A DNA stretch of 64,000 nt from Apiospora phragmitis (GCA_038363925.1 JAQQWL010000003.1:558001-622000), one strand, 5' to 3'. Positions 10,955 through 23,552 are shown, counted from the stretch's first letter. Notes: a model not told the origin generated them from the sequence alone. Translations and numbers: made by a program.

Positions 10955-11779
10955 CTAATACCTAAAGGGATGGGCTGGTTTACTGGGCAATTCTATCGGG
11001 CCGTGGTGCTGTCGTCGTCTTCGCAGGAAGATAAAGGCTGCGGCGGCTACAATGGCTAGGCCTGCCAGCGTGCAACCGAGTCCAATCCCAATCGCCGCAC
11101 CGGTGCTCAAGCCTGTTGGCGAAGGCTCTGCTGCAGGTGATGATGTAGCTGTCGAGGTCAATGATGAGGACGAGGTGGGCGAGGAAGCTGTGGAAGTCTA
11201 CTTCAAGTTAATATCACAGTAGGTTCAATAACGGCCTCGGAAGAATAGACATACCGCGTCGGCTGCGCCGTGTTGGATTTTCCCGCTATATGGGTTGATG
11301 GCACCCGACGTGCCGGTCAAGGCTGTAAAATATGCTTGGCCCCGTGACTCTGTAAATCCCGAGCTTAACGTCCAGGTTGTCGCAGGCAATGTGCTTTCAC
11401 ACCCTAATGTCGATTGCTGCGAGTACTAGCCCGAGGTCTGTCACGTGAAATGCTGTTGGCTTGGAGGAAGATTTAGTCGTGCGGTCAAGAATTGCTCTAT
11501 GGATGGGGACACCTCTTACGTAGGACAACATGTAATATAGGTATCGGTTAGGGTGGCCACAACTGCAGTTGACTGGCATGCTGAAGTATAGCCTGATGGA
11601 CACGCTGAAGCAGAGTAGAAGTAGCCCGTCGACGGAACATAGTTATCGGGCAAGCATCGCATGCGCGTCAGCGGTGGGCCTTGAAGCAAGTAGGACGCAT
11701 CATATACATATTCCATCTGTGTAATGCATGCGGAATTAGTGGCGAACGGAGTTGGCAATGCACCGAGGTTGGATGCCAT
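10955..11779 (-). CDS. Small single-pass surface protein with Cys-rich ectodomain and Ser/Thr stalk
   Basis: Three or more exons. Exon 1 starts at the ATG at 11779 (MASNLGALPTPF) and carries the Cys pattern of a common fungal family: RMRCLPDNY, YSASACPSGYTSACQ, ITCCPT. It ends near 11520 at a GTAAGA donor. A middle exon encodes CESTLPATTWTLSSGF and GTSGAINPYSG, ending at a GTATGT donor near 11254. The last exon begins after a GTAG acceptor near 11197 and gives a Ser/Thr-rich stalk, a transmembrane helix (AAIGIGLGCTLAGLAIVAAA), a basic stop-transfer RRRRQ and a short tail. The joint between the first two exons cannot be closed in frame with standard sites, so one indel or an unusual splice is possible. 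It likely sits in the plasma membrane facing the wall. Function unknown. Confidence 0.6.
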
Positions 11780-14299
11780 GTTGGCTGTTCTTGATGTTTT
11801 TCTTGCAATTTTCAGTGTATTGTGCAATTGACGCAGATGGAAAGGAAGCAAAGTACCTAGAAAGGTTGCGGGAGCGGACGGCCGAGCCTTTAAGCAGCCT
11901 GGCCCGCATTCTAGACATAGAGCATGGCGAACGTGGGTGAAGTACAAGATTAGCTGTTGGGTGGGGTGAAGGAGTGTATTGTCTGATCTTCTTGGCTATC
12001 CATCTCCTGAAGCCCGGATGAAGGCTGGGTCTTTATAGACTTAGTCAGAAGTGGACAGCGTGTCTATAGAAGGATCTAGTTACATCTGGAGTCTGGTAGA
12101 CTGGCAGAGAAGTGCGGAGAGATATCTCCCAACATTAGCCAAATCCAGGAAATGTACATTGCTCTACATGCATCATTCCGTATTACGCCAGCCACCGAGA
12201 TCAGCCTGATCACTTATTGTGGCTGCAGTGGTAGCGGGATCATTGGAGCACACCTCCCAGCCTAAAGTAATTTCCTCCAGCCTGCCTCCAATATAAGAGA
12301 CGATGGGCTCACCATGAACGAATATTGCTTCGTATCATACATGAGGAATGGTGGAAAAGCTGATATAAAACATACATTGAAAGCGGTCAATCCACCACTC
12401 ACCCCTTTACTGCACATTGCCCAATCGATCTGTTTATTCTCAGGTCATGATATTCGGGGGTAGCCTGGTTATTGTAGCCTTTTCGTCCCAGTCGAGCTGA
12501 GAGTTTGGGCTGCATTGTGGATAGCGCCACATTGGCTGAGCTGAAAGATAGCCAAATAATCATGATAGCATCCTTGTTGTTATTTACCTTTTCCTAACTT
12601 GGTATTTGGCCCTACTCGAAAAGACCAGGATGTCACACTTTTGAGCGTTTTGTGCCACCCTCCAATGTGCTAGTTCTTGAACACAAACGCTTCCAGCCTT
12701 TCAGGGTCTTATGGCCCTCGCAACTATCGTAAAACAATGACAACCGGGTGCAGGGGTGACATTTGCCGAGAGGCAGACAAAGCGAGGAAACACCAGAAAT
12801 CACGAATAACTAAGTGACTCCAGATTATACATGTTTCGTACGTCTATCCTAGCCCTTGAAACAAAACGGAGTGTGGAGGCTACTGTTTAAGCACATCCCT
12901 ACTCTTCTTTCACTCTACTAAATCATTGCTCACTTTGATTCCAAACATTTCTGTTGTTTGCGTGATTTGCTTAGCGAGTAGGAATTGTATAAGTACTATG
13001 TCGTAGGCCATCGTCAATACAGGAAAGGTGATATCAACTAAAACCCCATACTAACTGAACCCCACGCCACCTTAACCCAACACCTTGGATCCAGACAACA
13101 TGTGTCAGATAACCGTCACCCGCTACAAGCGTTGTGATTGTGTCTTTGCCACGGTAAAGATTATAATCAACGGCTGCAATGGCAACTGCCCTTCAGTCCT
13201 TACGAACACGGTCTACAAGAGAGACATGGGCGACTCTTTCTGCCCGGCCAAACACAGCTCGTTCAACCATTAGTGTATGAAGCGAGAGGTTCACAGCCTC
13301 TAGCGTAGCCAGAAACTTTAGTGTATAACCCTCTTCGCCGCAACCATGGTAACAGAGTCTTGAGTCGTATCTCCTGTTAACCCGCCTAGGGAATCGGTAC
13401 ACCATAGGCCCCAGCAAGAAATGCAAGAGCCAGTCATAGATATGTAGATTCGCAGGTAATGAAGAACAACTTCGACTGGTAAGATTTACCTTTTGAATCA
13501 ATCTACGTGTGACTATAGAACCTCCGAGATATCACGCGTAGTGTGCTTAGTAGGGAATTAAGTAACTAATATAGTTTACAGGCGAAGAATATTTGTAATG
13601 ATTTTCGTGCTGTGGTCAATAGCGCCCTCGTACTTTGGGGTTAAGTCAGTAAGTTTGTCGTTGAGGGTGAACATTTCGCCCCAGTCAGCCCCTTTCCGGC
13701 TCCAACTCTTGAGAAGCCCAGCTTTAGTACGCTTGCACTATGTTCCTCACATCAAGTAGAATTCCGGAGAAAAGTTCAGAAATTTGACGATGGAAGTGCC
13801 TGCTACGGGATTGCTCAGCTCTTCCGGAGAATCGGCGACCCGAGCCTCGAGAAAGCACCTCGGATGGTGTACCAATATCCTCCAGATTACTACAGTAGCC
13901 TGGATGTTTCAGTGGTAGTGCGGCCGGCCATGACAATGCCACGATTCATGATCAAGTCAAGCGCAAACTGCTCGGCAGAACTCTATTGGGCCCAAAGCTG
14001 ATATATGTCTGAGCAGACATTCACTGGACCTCGGGAAATGACTCGAAGAGATCAATGGCAGCCGTGACTGCCCAAAAGCGGTTTTTGCGATGCATATCAC
14101 CAAAAATCTCAGCGAAGGGACTCGTCAATCACCCCCGGGTGGGGCCTGAACAATGAATACTTGGCAAGAATCAGGCTTCGGACTCCTAGAGTGCCACCTA
14201 GGCAGTATAGTTGATGCTACATTGCACCTAATCACTTGGTGTGAGCGCTGAACTGTACCAAGGCATGACGTAAAGGGGGGTATACTAGCTAGATCATTC
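11780..14299. other. Intergenic region of about 2.5 kb
   Basis: Mostly without coding signal. The only plausible item is a short Cys-containing frame at 13100-13273, listed separately. No repeat or RNA gene is recognised. Confidence 0.45.
13100..13273 (+). CDS. Possible small Cys-containing protein, hypothetical
   Basis: A 57-residue frame starting MCQITVTRYKRCDCVF and ending in CPAKHSSFNH. The spaced cysteines recall small fungal proteins that begin MCxxxxxxYxxCxC. There is no domain match I can name and no support from codon bias or neighbours. Weak call. Confidence 0.2.
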   Translation: MCQITVTRYKRCDCVFATVKIIINGCNGNCPSVLTNTVYKRDMGDSFCPAKHSSFNH

Positions 14300-15948
14300 C
14301 TAGGAATTTGCGCCTAACAGAATATAACAACCAATACTCATGCCACAAGCCTCTTGACCTTGCCAATTCTTCAAGTTCTCAAACCCAGCCCCCTCAATCT
14401 TCTTCGCACCCCTGCTCCGGTTGTACCATATGATGTAGCCCCAAGCGACAACAGCCAGGCCGGCCGCGACGCACGTCAGCACGAGCCCCGTCGTCATGCC
14501 CGCCGTGTAGCGCGGCGCCTCGCTGGAGCGGAAGATCCAGGCCGAGACGAAGTTGCCTGTGTTGCCGACGCCGATGACGAAGGCGGAGCCGAAGGCCTTC
14601 TGGAACGGGGTCGCCGCGTTGAGGCAGGTGAGGGCCCAGAGCATCGCCATCGACGTGTACGTGCCCATGCACGCGACGTAGAGCGCGAGCAGCTGTAGGC
14701 CGGGGCTGAACCGATCGGTCTCGTGTAGGATCACGTATCCGATGATCTGGGGTACTTAATTAGTAGTAGCCAAGCTAACAGCTAGGTGACCCTCATTCAC
14801 CGATTATTACTCCTCAAAATCATCTCGAGGAGAGGAGGGGAAGAAGATATTGGACCGATAACCAACTCACTGCCAAAATGTAACCGAAAAGTGCAACCCC
14901 GCAGCGGTGGTTCAGCCGGTCCGCCGACCACCCCATCATCAGGCACAGCGACGAACGAGGGCGCGAATGCGGCTACGGAGGAGAGTGTAGTGACCGTGAA
15001 CAGCATCATCGTCGCCCAGAGGTAGCTCAGAGGGTTCGAGAAGAAGACCCGGACCTCGGCCGCGACCCTGATCGTCGACTTGCGGGACTCGACAGTCGTG
15101 GCAATAATGGTCCTCTCCCGCTCGGAGAGGAAGGTCGCTTTCTCCGGCCTACCGATGTCGGACCAGACGCAGGCGGCGCCGACGACGGTGATGGTCAGCA
15201 AGCCCTCGATCAGGAAGATCCAGCGCCAACCGTGCCAGCCGTTGGCGCTGCGGATGTGGGCAATTCCAAAGGCCAATATGTTGGAGATGACGTTGCTGAC
15301 GATGTTGGACACCACGAGCATGGACAGGCGCCATTGCAGGTGCGTGGAGGGGTAGTAGAGCGAGAGGATAAAGACGCAGCCAGGCATGACGGCAGAGTCG
15401 AAGATGCCGACGAGGAACCGAGTCGAAAGCAGAGCGCCGTACGACTTGTCGAATGCTTGTCCGAGAGTGACGACTCCTTCGGACCGAAAAGAAAATTAAC
15501 TCATTAGTAACCAATTCGGAGACAACGGCCGTAAGCTATTGCGGGCAAACTGACCAAGGCCTACAGTGACGAGGCTGAGGTAGCGCATGTAAGGTAGTCC
15601 CAGCCCTCTGTCCAGCCATCGCATGAGAAGATTTCTCGGTACTCGAATAGGATGAGCATGACCACAGGGATGACGATGGCGAGAAAGGTCTGCATGGCGT
15701 CCATGCCGAGGCCTTCCGGCAGTCCCTGGATCAGGGCCGCACCGATGTTGGTGCGGCCCATGAGCGACAGGGAAGTTGAGGAAAAACATGGGCGTCAGTA
15801 TCTTTAGATCGAGTTTGTAGCATAGCTTCGCATCGAAAATTGTTACTGCTTGGACGTCACCACTGGCGGGATCCTGCGCGGTGGGATCCTCCGCTGTGAG
15901 CTTCTCCTCGTTGGCGATCGCTGACTCCAGGCTCTTTTCAATTCCCAT
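14300..15948 (-). pseudogene. MFS transporter, Dal5/anion:cation symporter type, damaged
   Basis: Start ATG at 15948 (MGIEKSLESAIANEEK, a hydrophilic N-tail typical of the family). Exon 1 then shows MGRTNIGAALIQGLP and NLLMRWLDRGLG, but two opposite single-base changes, near 15770 (one extra C in the run before CTGTCGCTC) and near 15643 (one missing G), scramble about 42 residues between them. An intron (GTCAGT to CGAAG, about 15552-15486) leads to GVVTLGQAF, then MPGCVFILSLYYP, HGWRWIFLIEGL and LSERERTIIATTVESRKS. After APSFVA the family's 'LLTVP.YA' segment is missing and LMMGWSADRLNHR follows in another frame, suggesting an internal deletion. The final exon, from about 14755, has the last helices (MGTYTSMAMLWALTCLNAA) and a normal C-tail (FENLKNWQ). 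The substrate may be allantoate, ureidosuccinate or a vitamin; it cannot be told here. Confidence 0.65.
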
Positions 15949-17033
15949 AATGTGTTGATTGCCAAGATTCAGTAAGAGGTCGTGAGTCGTCTTGGATATG
16001 GGAGAGATGCAAGCAGAAGCGCGATATGTCGGCGAAGATAACATCATCGTGTGCGGGGTTTGGCTCACTGCGACCGGATCTCCGAAGGTGTGGTGGTGGT
16101 GGCCTGCATAGTCTTCATCACCAGCAGCGGCCGGCAAATCGGGGTGCATGTCAGAACCCTGGTTTTGGTTGGCCTTCAGAGGCGGGATCGAGCGGAGGGG
16201 GTTGCAATGGTAGCAAACAAACCCATTGAGAAGAGCTTTGCACCCCGGTATCTTAGCCAAGACCGGGCATTCTATCCCTGCATCTTAAGTAGATAGTGTC
16301 ACACCAGAATCTTGGCAACTATTGCCTCTGCCAAACACAGAAGAGCTGAACAAAACCAGTCGCCCCTCGCCTCCTTAATACTGAGCTTGGTGACCGGCAA
16401 GTCCCATAAGTCACATTCTAAAAAGCCAGGCCATGGTTCGCTTAGACTTGCTGAAGAAGATGAGGATGTAAGGGATTGAAAAGATTTGCAAGAGGGTAGA
16501 TGGGCAACGCCACGATGCTCGAACATGGTTGCTACAGTGCATAGGGCTAGACATTAGTATCTTCACCAGATCGATATTTTCTCCATTCATGTCATTTCTC
16601 CCACCCCTATCAAGATCATTGATCGTCTAACTACAGATTGATAGATCTGGTCTTGGTGGACCAATGGAATGTCAAATGTGCCTCCCTAGTCGCTGGTCCC
16701 CATGCCAGCCGCTAATACTAGCACGTGCTTCACTAATAGTGAGAACACGAGCAGTGGCTAAGTGGCGTTTATTAATTCATGGTCTGATTAACCGCTAACC
16801 CTAGACCACAAGGCTGTATTAGAAGCTGGGCAAGCAAACTCAGCTTGTACGGTGAGCGATCCAGACTGTCAGGGATGTTCTTGTCGAGCTTAGGCCTCGA
16901 GCCACTAATTAGTCAAGAAAGTTCTCCTCCCCGAAACAAAGAAGAAAGGGGAACAGGGACGAAGCTATGAATATCCAGTTGTCCGTCACTCCGCTCGTTC
17001 GTTGCCCATCGAATCGACGGCACTTTCACAACA
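15949..17033. other. Intergenic, divergent promoters
   Basis: About 1.1 kb between the divergent transporter and rhodopsin-like genes, so it would hold both promoters. No coding sequence or clear operator is seen. Confidence 0.45.
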
Positions 17034-18603
17034 ATGGAAGAGGAATACAGCCTGCCAACGGCTCACAGCTTCTTGGGTGATAGTATCGTGACCCTCGCCG
17101 CAGTAATGCTGGCCCTGGTCACCGTATTCATTTCGATGCGGTTGTGGCGCCGACGCCGATACCACACGCCACGCTAGACGACGGCGACCTACGTTGCGGT
17201 GTCAGATGCTACCATCTTATTCTCCTATGCACGTAGAACTATCTTAGCTATTTGCCTATACTTAACTCGTCGAGCTCCCATCCTAACTCGCGAGCATGAT
17301 AGATCTGTGCCATCGCCCTGACTGCTATGGAGATATATAGTAAGTTCCCATGGAAATGCCTTTTTGCAGCGGTGAAACACAGACTAAACATACGAATCAG
17401 TGGTTCGATGCAATCAAGGACTACATGACTGGCAGCTCACTTTGCCTCAGCTGGTAGGGAAGTTGAAAGTGCTATACGTATATTCAGTACTGTTCGTATT
17501 TATACCCACTCCTCTTCCCTCTTGTCACTGTTTGTCGGCCAGCAAACCTAACATGCTAATTAATTCGTTATGACATCATAGCTACAGATTCATCGCTCCG
17601 ATACCCAAGCTGGCAACTGTGTTCCTGGTCATGGCCATCGCGCCCCCTCAGATGCGGGCTTTCCATACTTGCTGCAAGATCGTCGCGACGTACATGGGCA
17701 TGTACTGCGTGGCCACCACCATCGTCTCTGTATTTCAGTGCGGCCCCGACCTTGCCGACAACTGGATCAAGGCGCCAGACCAGAGGACTTATATCAACGT
17801 GGCCGCCTTCTGGTACGCCCAATTTGCCATAGATATCACCGCGAGCGTGGTCATGATAGCCTTACCATGGTGGCCCTTTGCTTCGTAAGTCACTTCCCGT
17901 CACCTTTTGGGTGTACTGCCCGGAATATGATGCTATATAGAAGGTGGCTAGCTAACGTGATTGAGTGATTCGTCATAAGCATCCAATGCAAGCGCAAGAA
18001 CGTCATCGGTACGATAATGTCCGCCCTTGCTATCGGGAATGCTCATTCTGCAATAGGGGTAATATAGGAGTTGGGGGCGTTTGTTGACTTGCGTGTTTAG
18101 GGGATCCATCCTCAGGGCCACAGCTCTATGGCTCTTGACTTAGACCTTAAGAGAAGCTGTTCAGCCGAACCCTGATATGACACGTGAGTACACAGGCCAT
18201 CGCGACCCTGGTTGGTTCTAGAGAAATTTGCTGATATTCTCTCTCTTCCTCCTTAGACTTCCAATCAATAGGCCTAATCGTCGCCCAACTGCAAATCAAC
18301 TTCGGCTGCATCGCGGCGTGTGTCCCGACCGTCCTGAAACTCTTCGAAGAGGCCTGGCTGGCGCTGGGCCTCCGCCTCCGGGGCGTTGAGCAGACCCAGT
18401 GCTTCAACGCGAGCCAGCAGAGGTCAAAGAGCAGCGGCGGAGGGTCTACGGACATTCGTCTGAGCGCGCTCAGGTCCGTCGACCACGGTGGTGGTGGTGG
18501 TGGCCGCAGTAAATCGCCTGGTCCATATCTCCACGCCGGACGCGATGACGATGACAACGACGACGATGATGAGTCCATGGGAAGCCAACATCGGATTATG
18601 TAA
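17034..18603 (+). pseudogene. SAT4-type fungal rhodopsin-like integral membrane protein, decayed
   Basis: The ATG at 17034 starts a hydrophobic first segment (SIVTLAAVMLALVTVFISMR) whose frame stops at a TAG at 17178, where the family's L-G-x-D-D region is expected. A clear block lies at 17580-17888: MYCVATTIVSVFQCGPDLAD and YINVAAFWYAQFAIDI, the classical Q-C-x-P and N-x-A/W-x-x-F-x-I-x-x-D signatures, followed by a GTAAGT donor. A third block at about 18268-18420 encodes SIGLIVAQLQINFGCIAACV and TVLKLFEEA, followed by a Gly/Ser/Asp-rich cytoplasmic tail ending at TAA 18601-18603. The sequence between blocks is interrupted by stops and lacks the expected helices. These proteins are seven-helix membrane proteins, some acting as receptors for effectors or signals. 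Confidence 0.55.
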
Positions 18604-20637
18604 AAGACGGGCGGCAGTATCAGAGTGCAAACCGAGGTCTCCATTTCGGCGGGAACTGATATAGGAGAGCCTTCCTCCGAAGATGATGGGAGCGGTCGGC
18701 TCACTTCGGCTGTCTTCCACGGGTAGCTTGCGCAGGCCATACTTCCCTGTTGTAGCTTCTTAGGATGACTCCATTCGCGAAATTCGGCGCGTTATGATGA
18801 TTGCATCGATAACAGCCTATGACTGAACATACCCCGAATAGAAGCATCTTTGGCCAGCCCAGACGTGGTCATCGTCATGAGAGATTATGTGCTTTGTCCT
18901 CGTTGGCTTCGCCGCCATTGGAAGAGGTGAGCTGCCGTACGAGAGTGCGGGCTCAGTTGATAGCACTTTCGAATAAATATCGACCAGATGGAGGCTTGCA
19001 ACGAAGACAGAGTTGAAAGTTTTAGCATCTTTTAGAAATAGGGACGGGCGAAGATATAACGCATCCGGAAGTCCTTGAATGGTAGAAACCAGCCAGCATG
19101 GACCCCCTGTATTCCATTAAGTCGCTGAACTATTTTGATTCCTTCCAAATCTGTTATCTTTATCCATGTACCAGAAAAGGCCAATGAACGAGGAAAGGGA
19201 TGCGACACCCTCTACTGAACTATCCAGCTTCAGTGCTTATATGACAGGAGTCCACAGTTATCAGATAATTGTTCCAAGGCAGAAGCAAGAGGCTTGATTC
19301 CTTGCTCATTGTAAGCCGGTCCCGACCCCATTGAACCGCAGTCGAACAGGAGGGTATCATCAAGTAATTACTTTACTTATTTGATATATATATACCTAGC
19401 TTTTGATGAACCACAGAGTGGTAAAAGGGTTGAGTCCCTTCACCTAAAAGGCGATTTGGGGGGCTTTCGCGAACAAGAACGGGTACATGTTCGGCGGACC
19501 GCCCAAATCAGGAGTCTTGGCGTCGATGATGCCGGACATCAAGATCACACGGCGGGTCTTCGTGGATGTATCCCGGGTGTCCCAGACTTCCTCACACCTT
19601 CCACTGACCCGGAATATTGTCAGGCTCTTGCAAAAGCAACACCATGGCTAGGGCAGTGGCAGTAACTATGGGCCATGATTGGGAGGTTTCACTTCATGCG
19701 GCTTTGTGCGACAGATGCAACCGAGGCATTTACCGATTATATTGCCAATTGTACCCTAATCTCTGAGCACCATGAGGACTTTGAAGATGCAGAGGGAAAG
19801 GTGCTTTCTTGCCTTCTCGGTGGTGGAAACAGTGTAGCAGGCGATATCGCAACCGCGGCTCTTTGGACAACGTGTGTACTATTGTGCACAGTCTAATACG
19901 CCAAGAAATGCCTAAAGAATCAGAAGATGCGAAAGGACACCTATCATCGAATCTGGCAATCGCGTTGCAGTTGGTTGGTCACAAGCCCTGTCGAGGTTTT
20001 TATTTTCCTTCCAATTGCGGTCGCGAAACCCCCCAAAACAGGGGTCCGGGCAGGGGACCCCTAGGGGTTTCTGGGGGTCCACATGCTTCCACTGCACATG
20101 CCGCAGGCAATCTGGGCAGATGCTCCAATTGCCAATCAATCCCCACTCCCACCGACTCAATGCGCTCTCCTAAAATGGCATCCCAAGTGTTACTGAATTT
20201 AGAAGGTGCCATCGCGGGAGCCAATGGGAAATCGCACATGGCAATCGCAAATATATTCAATCTACCTTGACTCAGTTGTCGGCCTGTGCCCTTCTGTCTT
20301 GGCTCCAGAGCGGAAGGAGTAGTTACCCGGGCGTTACCTACTCACGAACGATCAAACCAACGGCATTCGTTTTTGCTGGTCGAGAACAATCTTGACCATA
20401 AATACCCCCATGGTCTCTCTCTTACCCTCATCTTTCGTCGGGAAAGCAAAGGGATCGTCACCATTACTCATTCGTTACCTACAGTTTCAGTGGAGGAAGG
20501 AAAAAGCCAGAAACTTCCTTTCCGTTCCGCTCTTTAGTCCACTTTTTCTCCTCCGGCGGCGGTGTATCCAAGCAGCCAACGAACAGGCTAAATCCAAATA
20601 ACAACTTATTTGGAAGAAAGAAGGAATAGGGAACAGC
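18604..20637. other. Intergenic, unassigned open stretches
   Basis: About 2 kb. At 19430-19640 both strands are open and one minus-strand frame reads smoothly (ILMSGIIDAKTPDLGGPPNM), but I cannot tie it to a family or find exons. The rest shows nothing. Confidence 0.35.
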
Positions 20638-21364
20638 ATGCCGATCCAGAGAAGCTTCGTTTTACCCGAGTCGCCAGACGCTCTGAGCTTCTCTTCATCG
20701 AAGCCGGTGTTCCTCCTCTTCATCGCCTCCAAAGACCCTGCGACCGGCAAGTCATGGTGCCCCGACGTCCGGGCTTCGTGTAAGTCTTGTTTTGTCTATC
20801 TCACACATATTCCTGTCTATCCCGACTTGTGAGCATGCGTATGTGCATGCGGTCGCCGCGCGGGTGCCGGGTGAGTTGAGAGTGCAGCAACTCACTTATC
20901 CCGCCACGGTATCTTCCGGACGGCTGCTTCTTGTAACCAACCAAGCCACAATCCATGTATTTTTGGACGGACGCCAATTACGCAACAAGGAAGAGATATA
21001 TAGAGAAGACACGTTTCTCTTGCCGCGGTTTATACTTGGGCTTCCTACTGACGTATATAGTACCGCACATTGAGGCCGCCTTCTCTGCCGACGATGCGCC
21101 TACAGTAGGCTTCGTTGAGGTCGGACAGAAACCCGAGTAAGTACTTACCTGCCTTACCGATGAATTGAAAGAGAGTTGAATCTTGATGCTGATGATCCCC
21201 AAAGATGGAGAGAGCGCGATAACGTGTTCCGCACCAAGTGGAACGTGAACAACGTCCCGACGCTGGCGCGCTTCGAGCTGGTCGGTGGCAAGGTTACCGA
21301 GGAAGGCCGCATGACCGAGGACGGCATCATGGATCCGGCCACGCTGAAGGCTTTTATGGCATGA
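20638..21364 (+). CDS. TXNDC17/DUF953-type thioredoxin-like protein
   Basis: Three exons give an uninterrupted 125-residue protein: 20638-20779, 21061-21136 and 21205-21364. Introns use GTAAGT donors and TATAG and CAAAG acceptors; the first is unusually long at 281 bases. The protein reads MPIQRSF, VFLLFIASKDPATGKSWCPD, VRASLPHIEAAF, VGFVEVG, WRERDNVFR, VPTLARFEL, and matches the whole length of the TXNDC17 (TRP14) family. Human TRP14 has a WCPDC redox motif. Here the second Cys is Val (WCPDV), as I recall for other fungal members, so classical dithiol chemistry is not available and a monothiol or binding role is more likely. Expected to be cytosolic; no signal peptide. Confidence 0.85.
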
Positions 21365-21664
21365 TAGGTGTTGGGCAGAAGGGGAAATGGTGGGACGTGA
21401 AGTTGAGGGAGTTGGGCTTGCATATGCATGGATAGGGTTCCGATCTGGCGTATCGCGCTGCTGCATTGGGTTGGGATATCAATCTTTCCTGTCTCTTCAT
21501 TCTAATACCGCTGTGTATCCGTATCTCTCCCATACGATTCTCTCAATCAAAGGGCTCCCTCATCAATACCATACACACACCGCTCTACCAACATGAGGTC
21601 ACCTATGTCGCTTCTTCATTCTACCACTATTGTTCTTCACAAATGAGCAATGCCAGCACGAGTG
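21365..21664. other. Convergent intergenic region
   Basis: 300 bases between the thioredoxin-like gene and the FMO gene. It presumably carries both 3' ends. Nothing else seen. Confidence 0.4.
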
Positions 21665-23552
21665 CTAGGATTCCTCTCCCCCCTCTTTCTCTTTAGCCGC
21701 CGCCTCGGCGTTGATCCTCTCCCACATCCGCTTCCGCAACTCATGCCCCTCCATAAAAGCCGCAAACCACGCCGGATCGAATTTCGGCAGCCTCCGCCCC
21801 AGCCCGGGCGCCCCCTCGCCGGCCAGCCCCCGCAGCGTCTCGAAGTAGGCCTCGAACTCCGGGTGCACGAGCGTGAACATGGCCCCGTCGCCGCGGGACG
21901 CGATGCGGTCGGCCTCCCACAGCGCCATCTCCTCGCTCGAGGGCAACCCACCGCCAGTAGAAGGGTCATTGTTCAGGCGGTTGGCGAGGAGCCGCGCCGC
22001 CAGCACGGCTTGCCACTCGAAGATCTTGAACGTCAGGCCGGCGCCCACGGCGCCTACGAACAGCAGGGTCGGGTCGTGGCGCCAGACGACGTGCTGCCAG
22101 AGGTCTGGTACACGGTTGTTGCGCACTACTGGGACAGATGGCGTCGCCGCGTTGGGGATGGTAGAAGAGCTGGGGGAGAAGAAGAAGGGAAGGGTCCAGC
22201 TGAAGCCCGTACCGAAGATGATGTGGTCGACGTCCGGGATCACGGTCCCATCCATCAATTCTACCTGGGCTTTCACGACTGGCGTCGTTTTCGTGTCCTC
22301 CTTAACCATGACCCGCTTGATCGACGGGCATTTGTGTATGCGCGGGTGGTTGAAGGCGCCGTCGCCGAAGTACCGGTTCATGGTGTGGCCGATGACGACG
22401 GCATGGGTGGACGCCGCCACTTCGGCCAGATCGAAGGCGATGTCTGCTGCGCTGCACACAGCGAAGTCGCAATTGCCCATTAGCTACTTACTGAGCCACT
22501 TCAGAGGGCATTATGCCTTGTCAGTCAGTTGTGAGTAAGACTTACGAGACCGAAGCTCCGACCACGACCACATTCTGCCCACCAAAACCCAGTGTTCATC
22601 ATCAGCGTTTCCGTCTCCTAATATGAGTATTGAATGAAGACCAGTGAGAGAGCGGGTTTTACCTTGTCCCGATAAGCATCGCGCCCGCGGTAATGCTTGC
22701 TATGCAACACGCTCCCCGGCCGCGCCCGCTGCATCGCTTCGAGCCCCTCGACTGCCGGTACGTAGGGGACCGAGTAGTGCCCGCTCGTGACGACGACGGC
22801 GTCGAACCACTCAACCCACCACTCATCCTCCTCTTTGTCCCCTCCTTCTTCTTTCCGCAAAGTGACCTTCCACTCCAGCCCGACCTTCTCGACCCGTTCC
22901 ACCGTCGTGATGTACGAAATGCCCACTACCAATGAGTCTGAGACGGTGTCGCCGACATGTTGATGGCGGCGGACCAGCCCGTCCACGTACCGCCGCAGCA
23001 CGTCCCAGTGCCGAAACGGCGTGTCGGCGCCGTGCAGCGCCACGGAGCGCGCGCTCCGCTCCGCCGCGATAGGTTCGGCGCTGAACTGCATCGCGACGTC
23101 CGAGACGTTGGTCTCGAGGTACGGGTAGATGTGCGGCTCGGTCCAGCGGTGTCGTTTCGGCCTCGCCGCCCGAGTTTGGGAATTTCTCCCTGCTTTGCAC
23201 CTGCCGTATCGTCAGCAGCAGCGGCGTCAATGACTGGGATGTCCTCCTCCAGCGGCGCATCGGCGGTCCGGTTGGCCAGGCTCTCGAAGTCCGAGAGCAC
23301 AGGAGGCGGTTTGCCATCGTCGCTCAGCCTGAGCCAGGACCGGTCAGTGAAAGTGCACCGATACGATACAGGAGACCAGATAGATGGTGAGTTGTTACCA
23401 GCATCCCCGGGCGCTTCGTGGCGCTCGAAAACCCGAACGGTGTCAAAGGCCTTCTCCTGCGCCAGAGCGTCGATGGTGATGGCGCCCGCGGGCCCGGCGC
23501 CAATCACGGCGACTCTCTTGATGGCGCCGCCGCCGACCAATATGTCGGACAT
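21665..23552 (-). CDS. Flavin-containing monooxygenase (FMO), with one or two single-base losses
   Basis: Proposed exons: 23552-23399, 23328-22663, 22574-22546 (29 bases only) and 22451-21665. Motifs in order: FAD-binding VAVIGAGPAG near the N-terminus; NRTADAPLEEDIP; WTEPHIYPYLETNVS; VVVTSGHYSVPYVP; the FMO signature region HSKHYRGRDAYRDK; NADPH-binding VVVVGASVSAADIAFDL, formed only by splicing the 29-base exon; and IIFGTGFSWTLPF. The enzyme would oxygenate a soft nucleophile (N or S) using NADPH. Two frame problems remain. The exon 1/2 join is out of frame by one (reading through the intron happens to stay open). Another frame change lies at about 23150-23180, between EIPKLGR and KRHRWTEPH. 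Both are repaired by one added base each, giving 546 codons. As with its neighbours, consensus error or recent decay are both possible. Confidence 0.75.

Noticed and set aside
19381..19896. Open frames on both strands around 19.4-19.9 kb
   Set aside because: One minus-strand stretch reads smoothly, but I cannot connect it to exons or a family, so I left it as unassigned.
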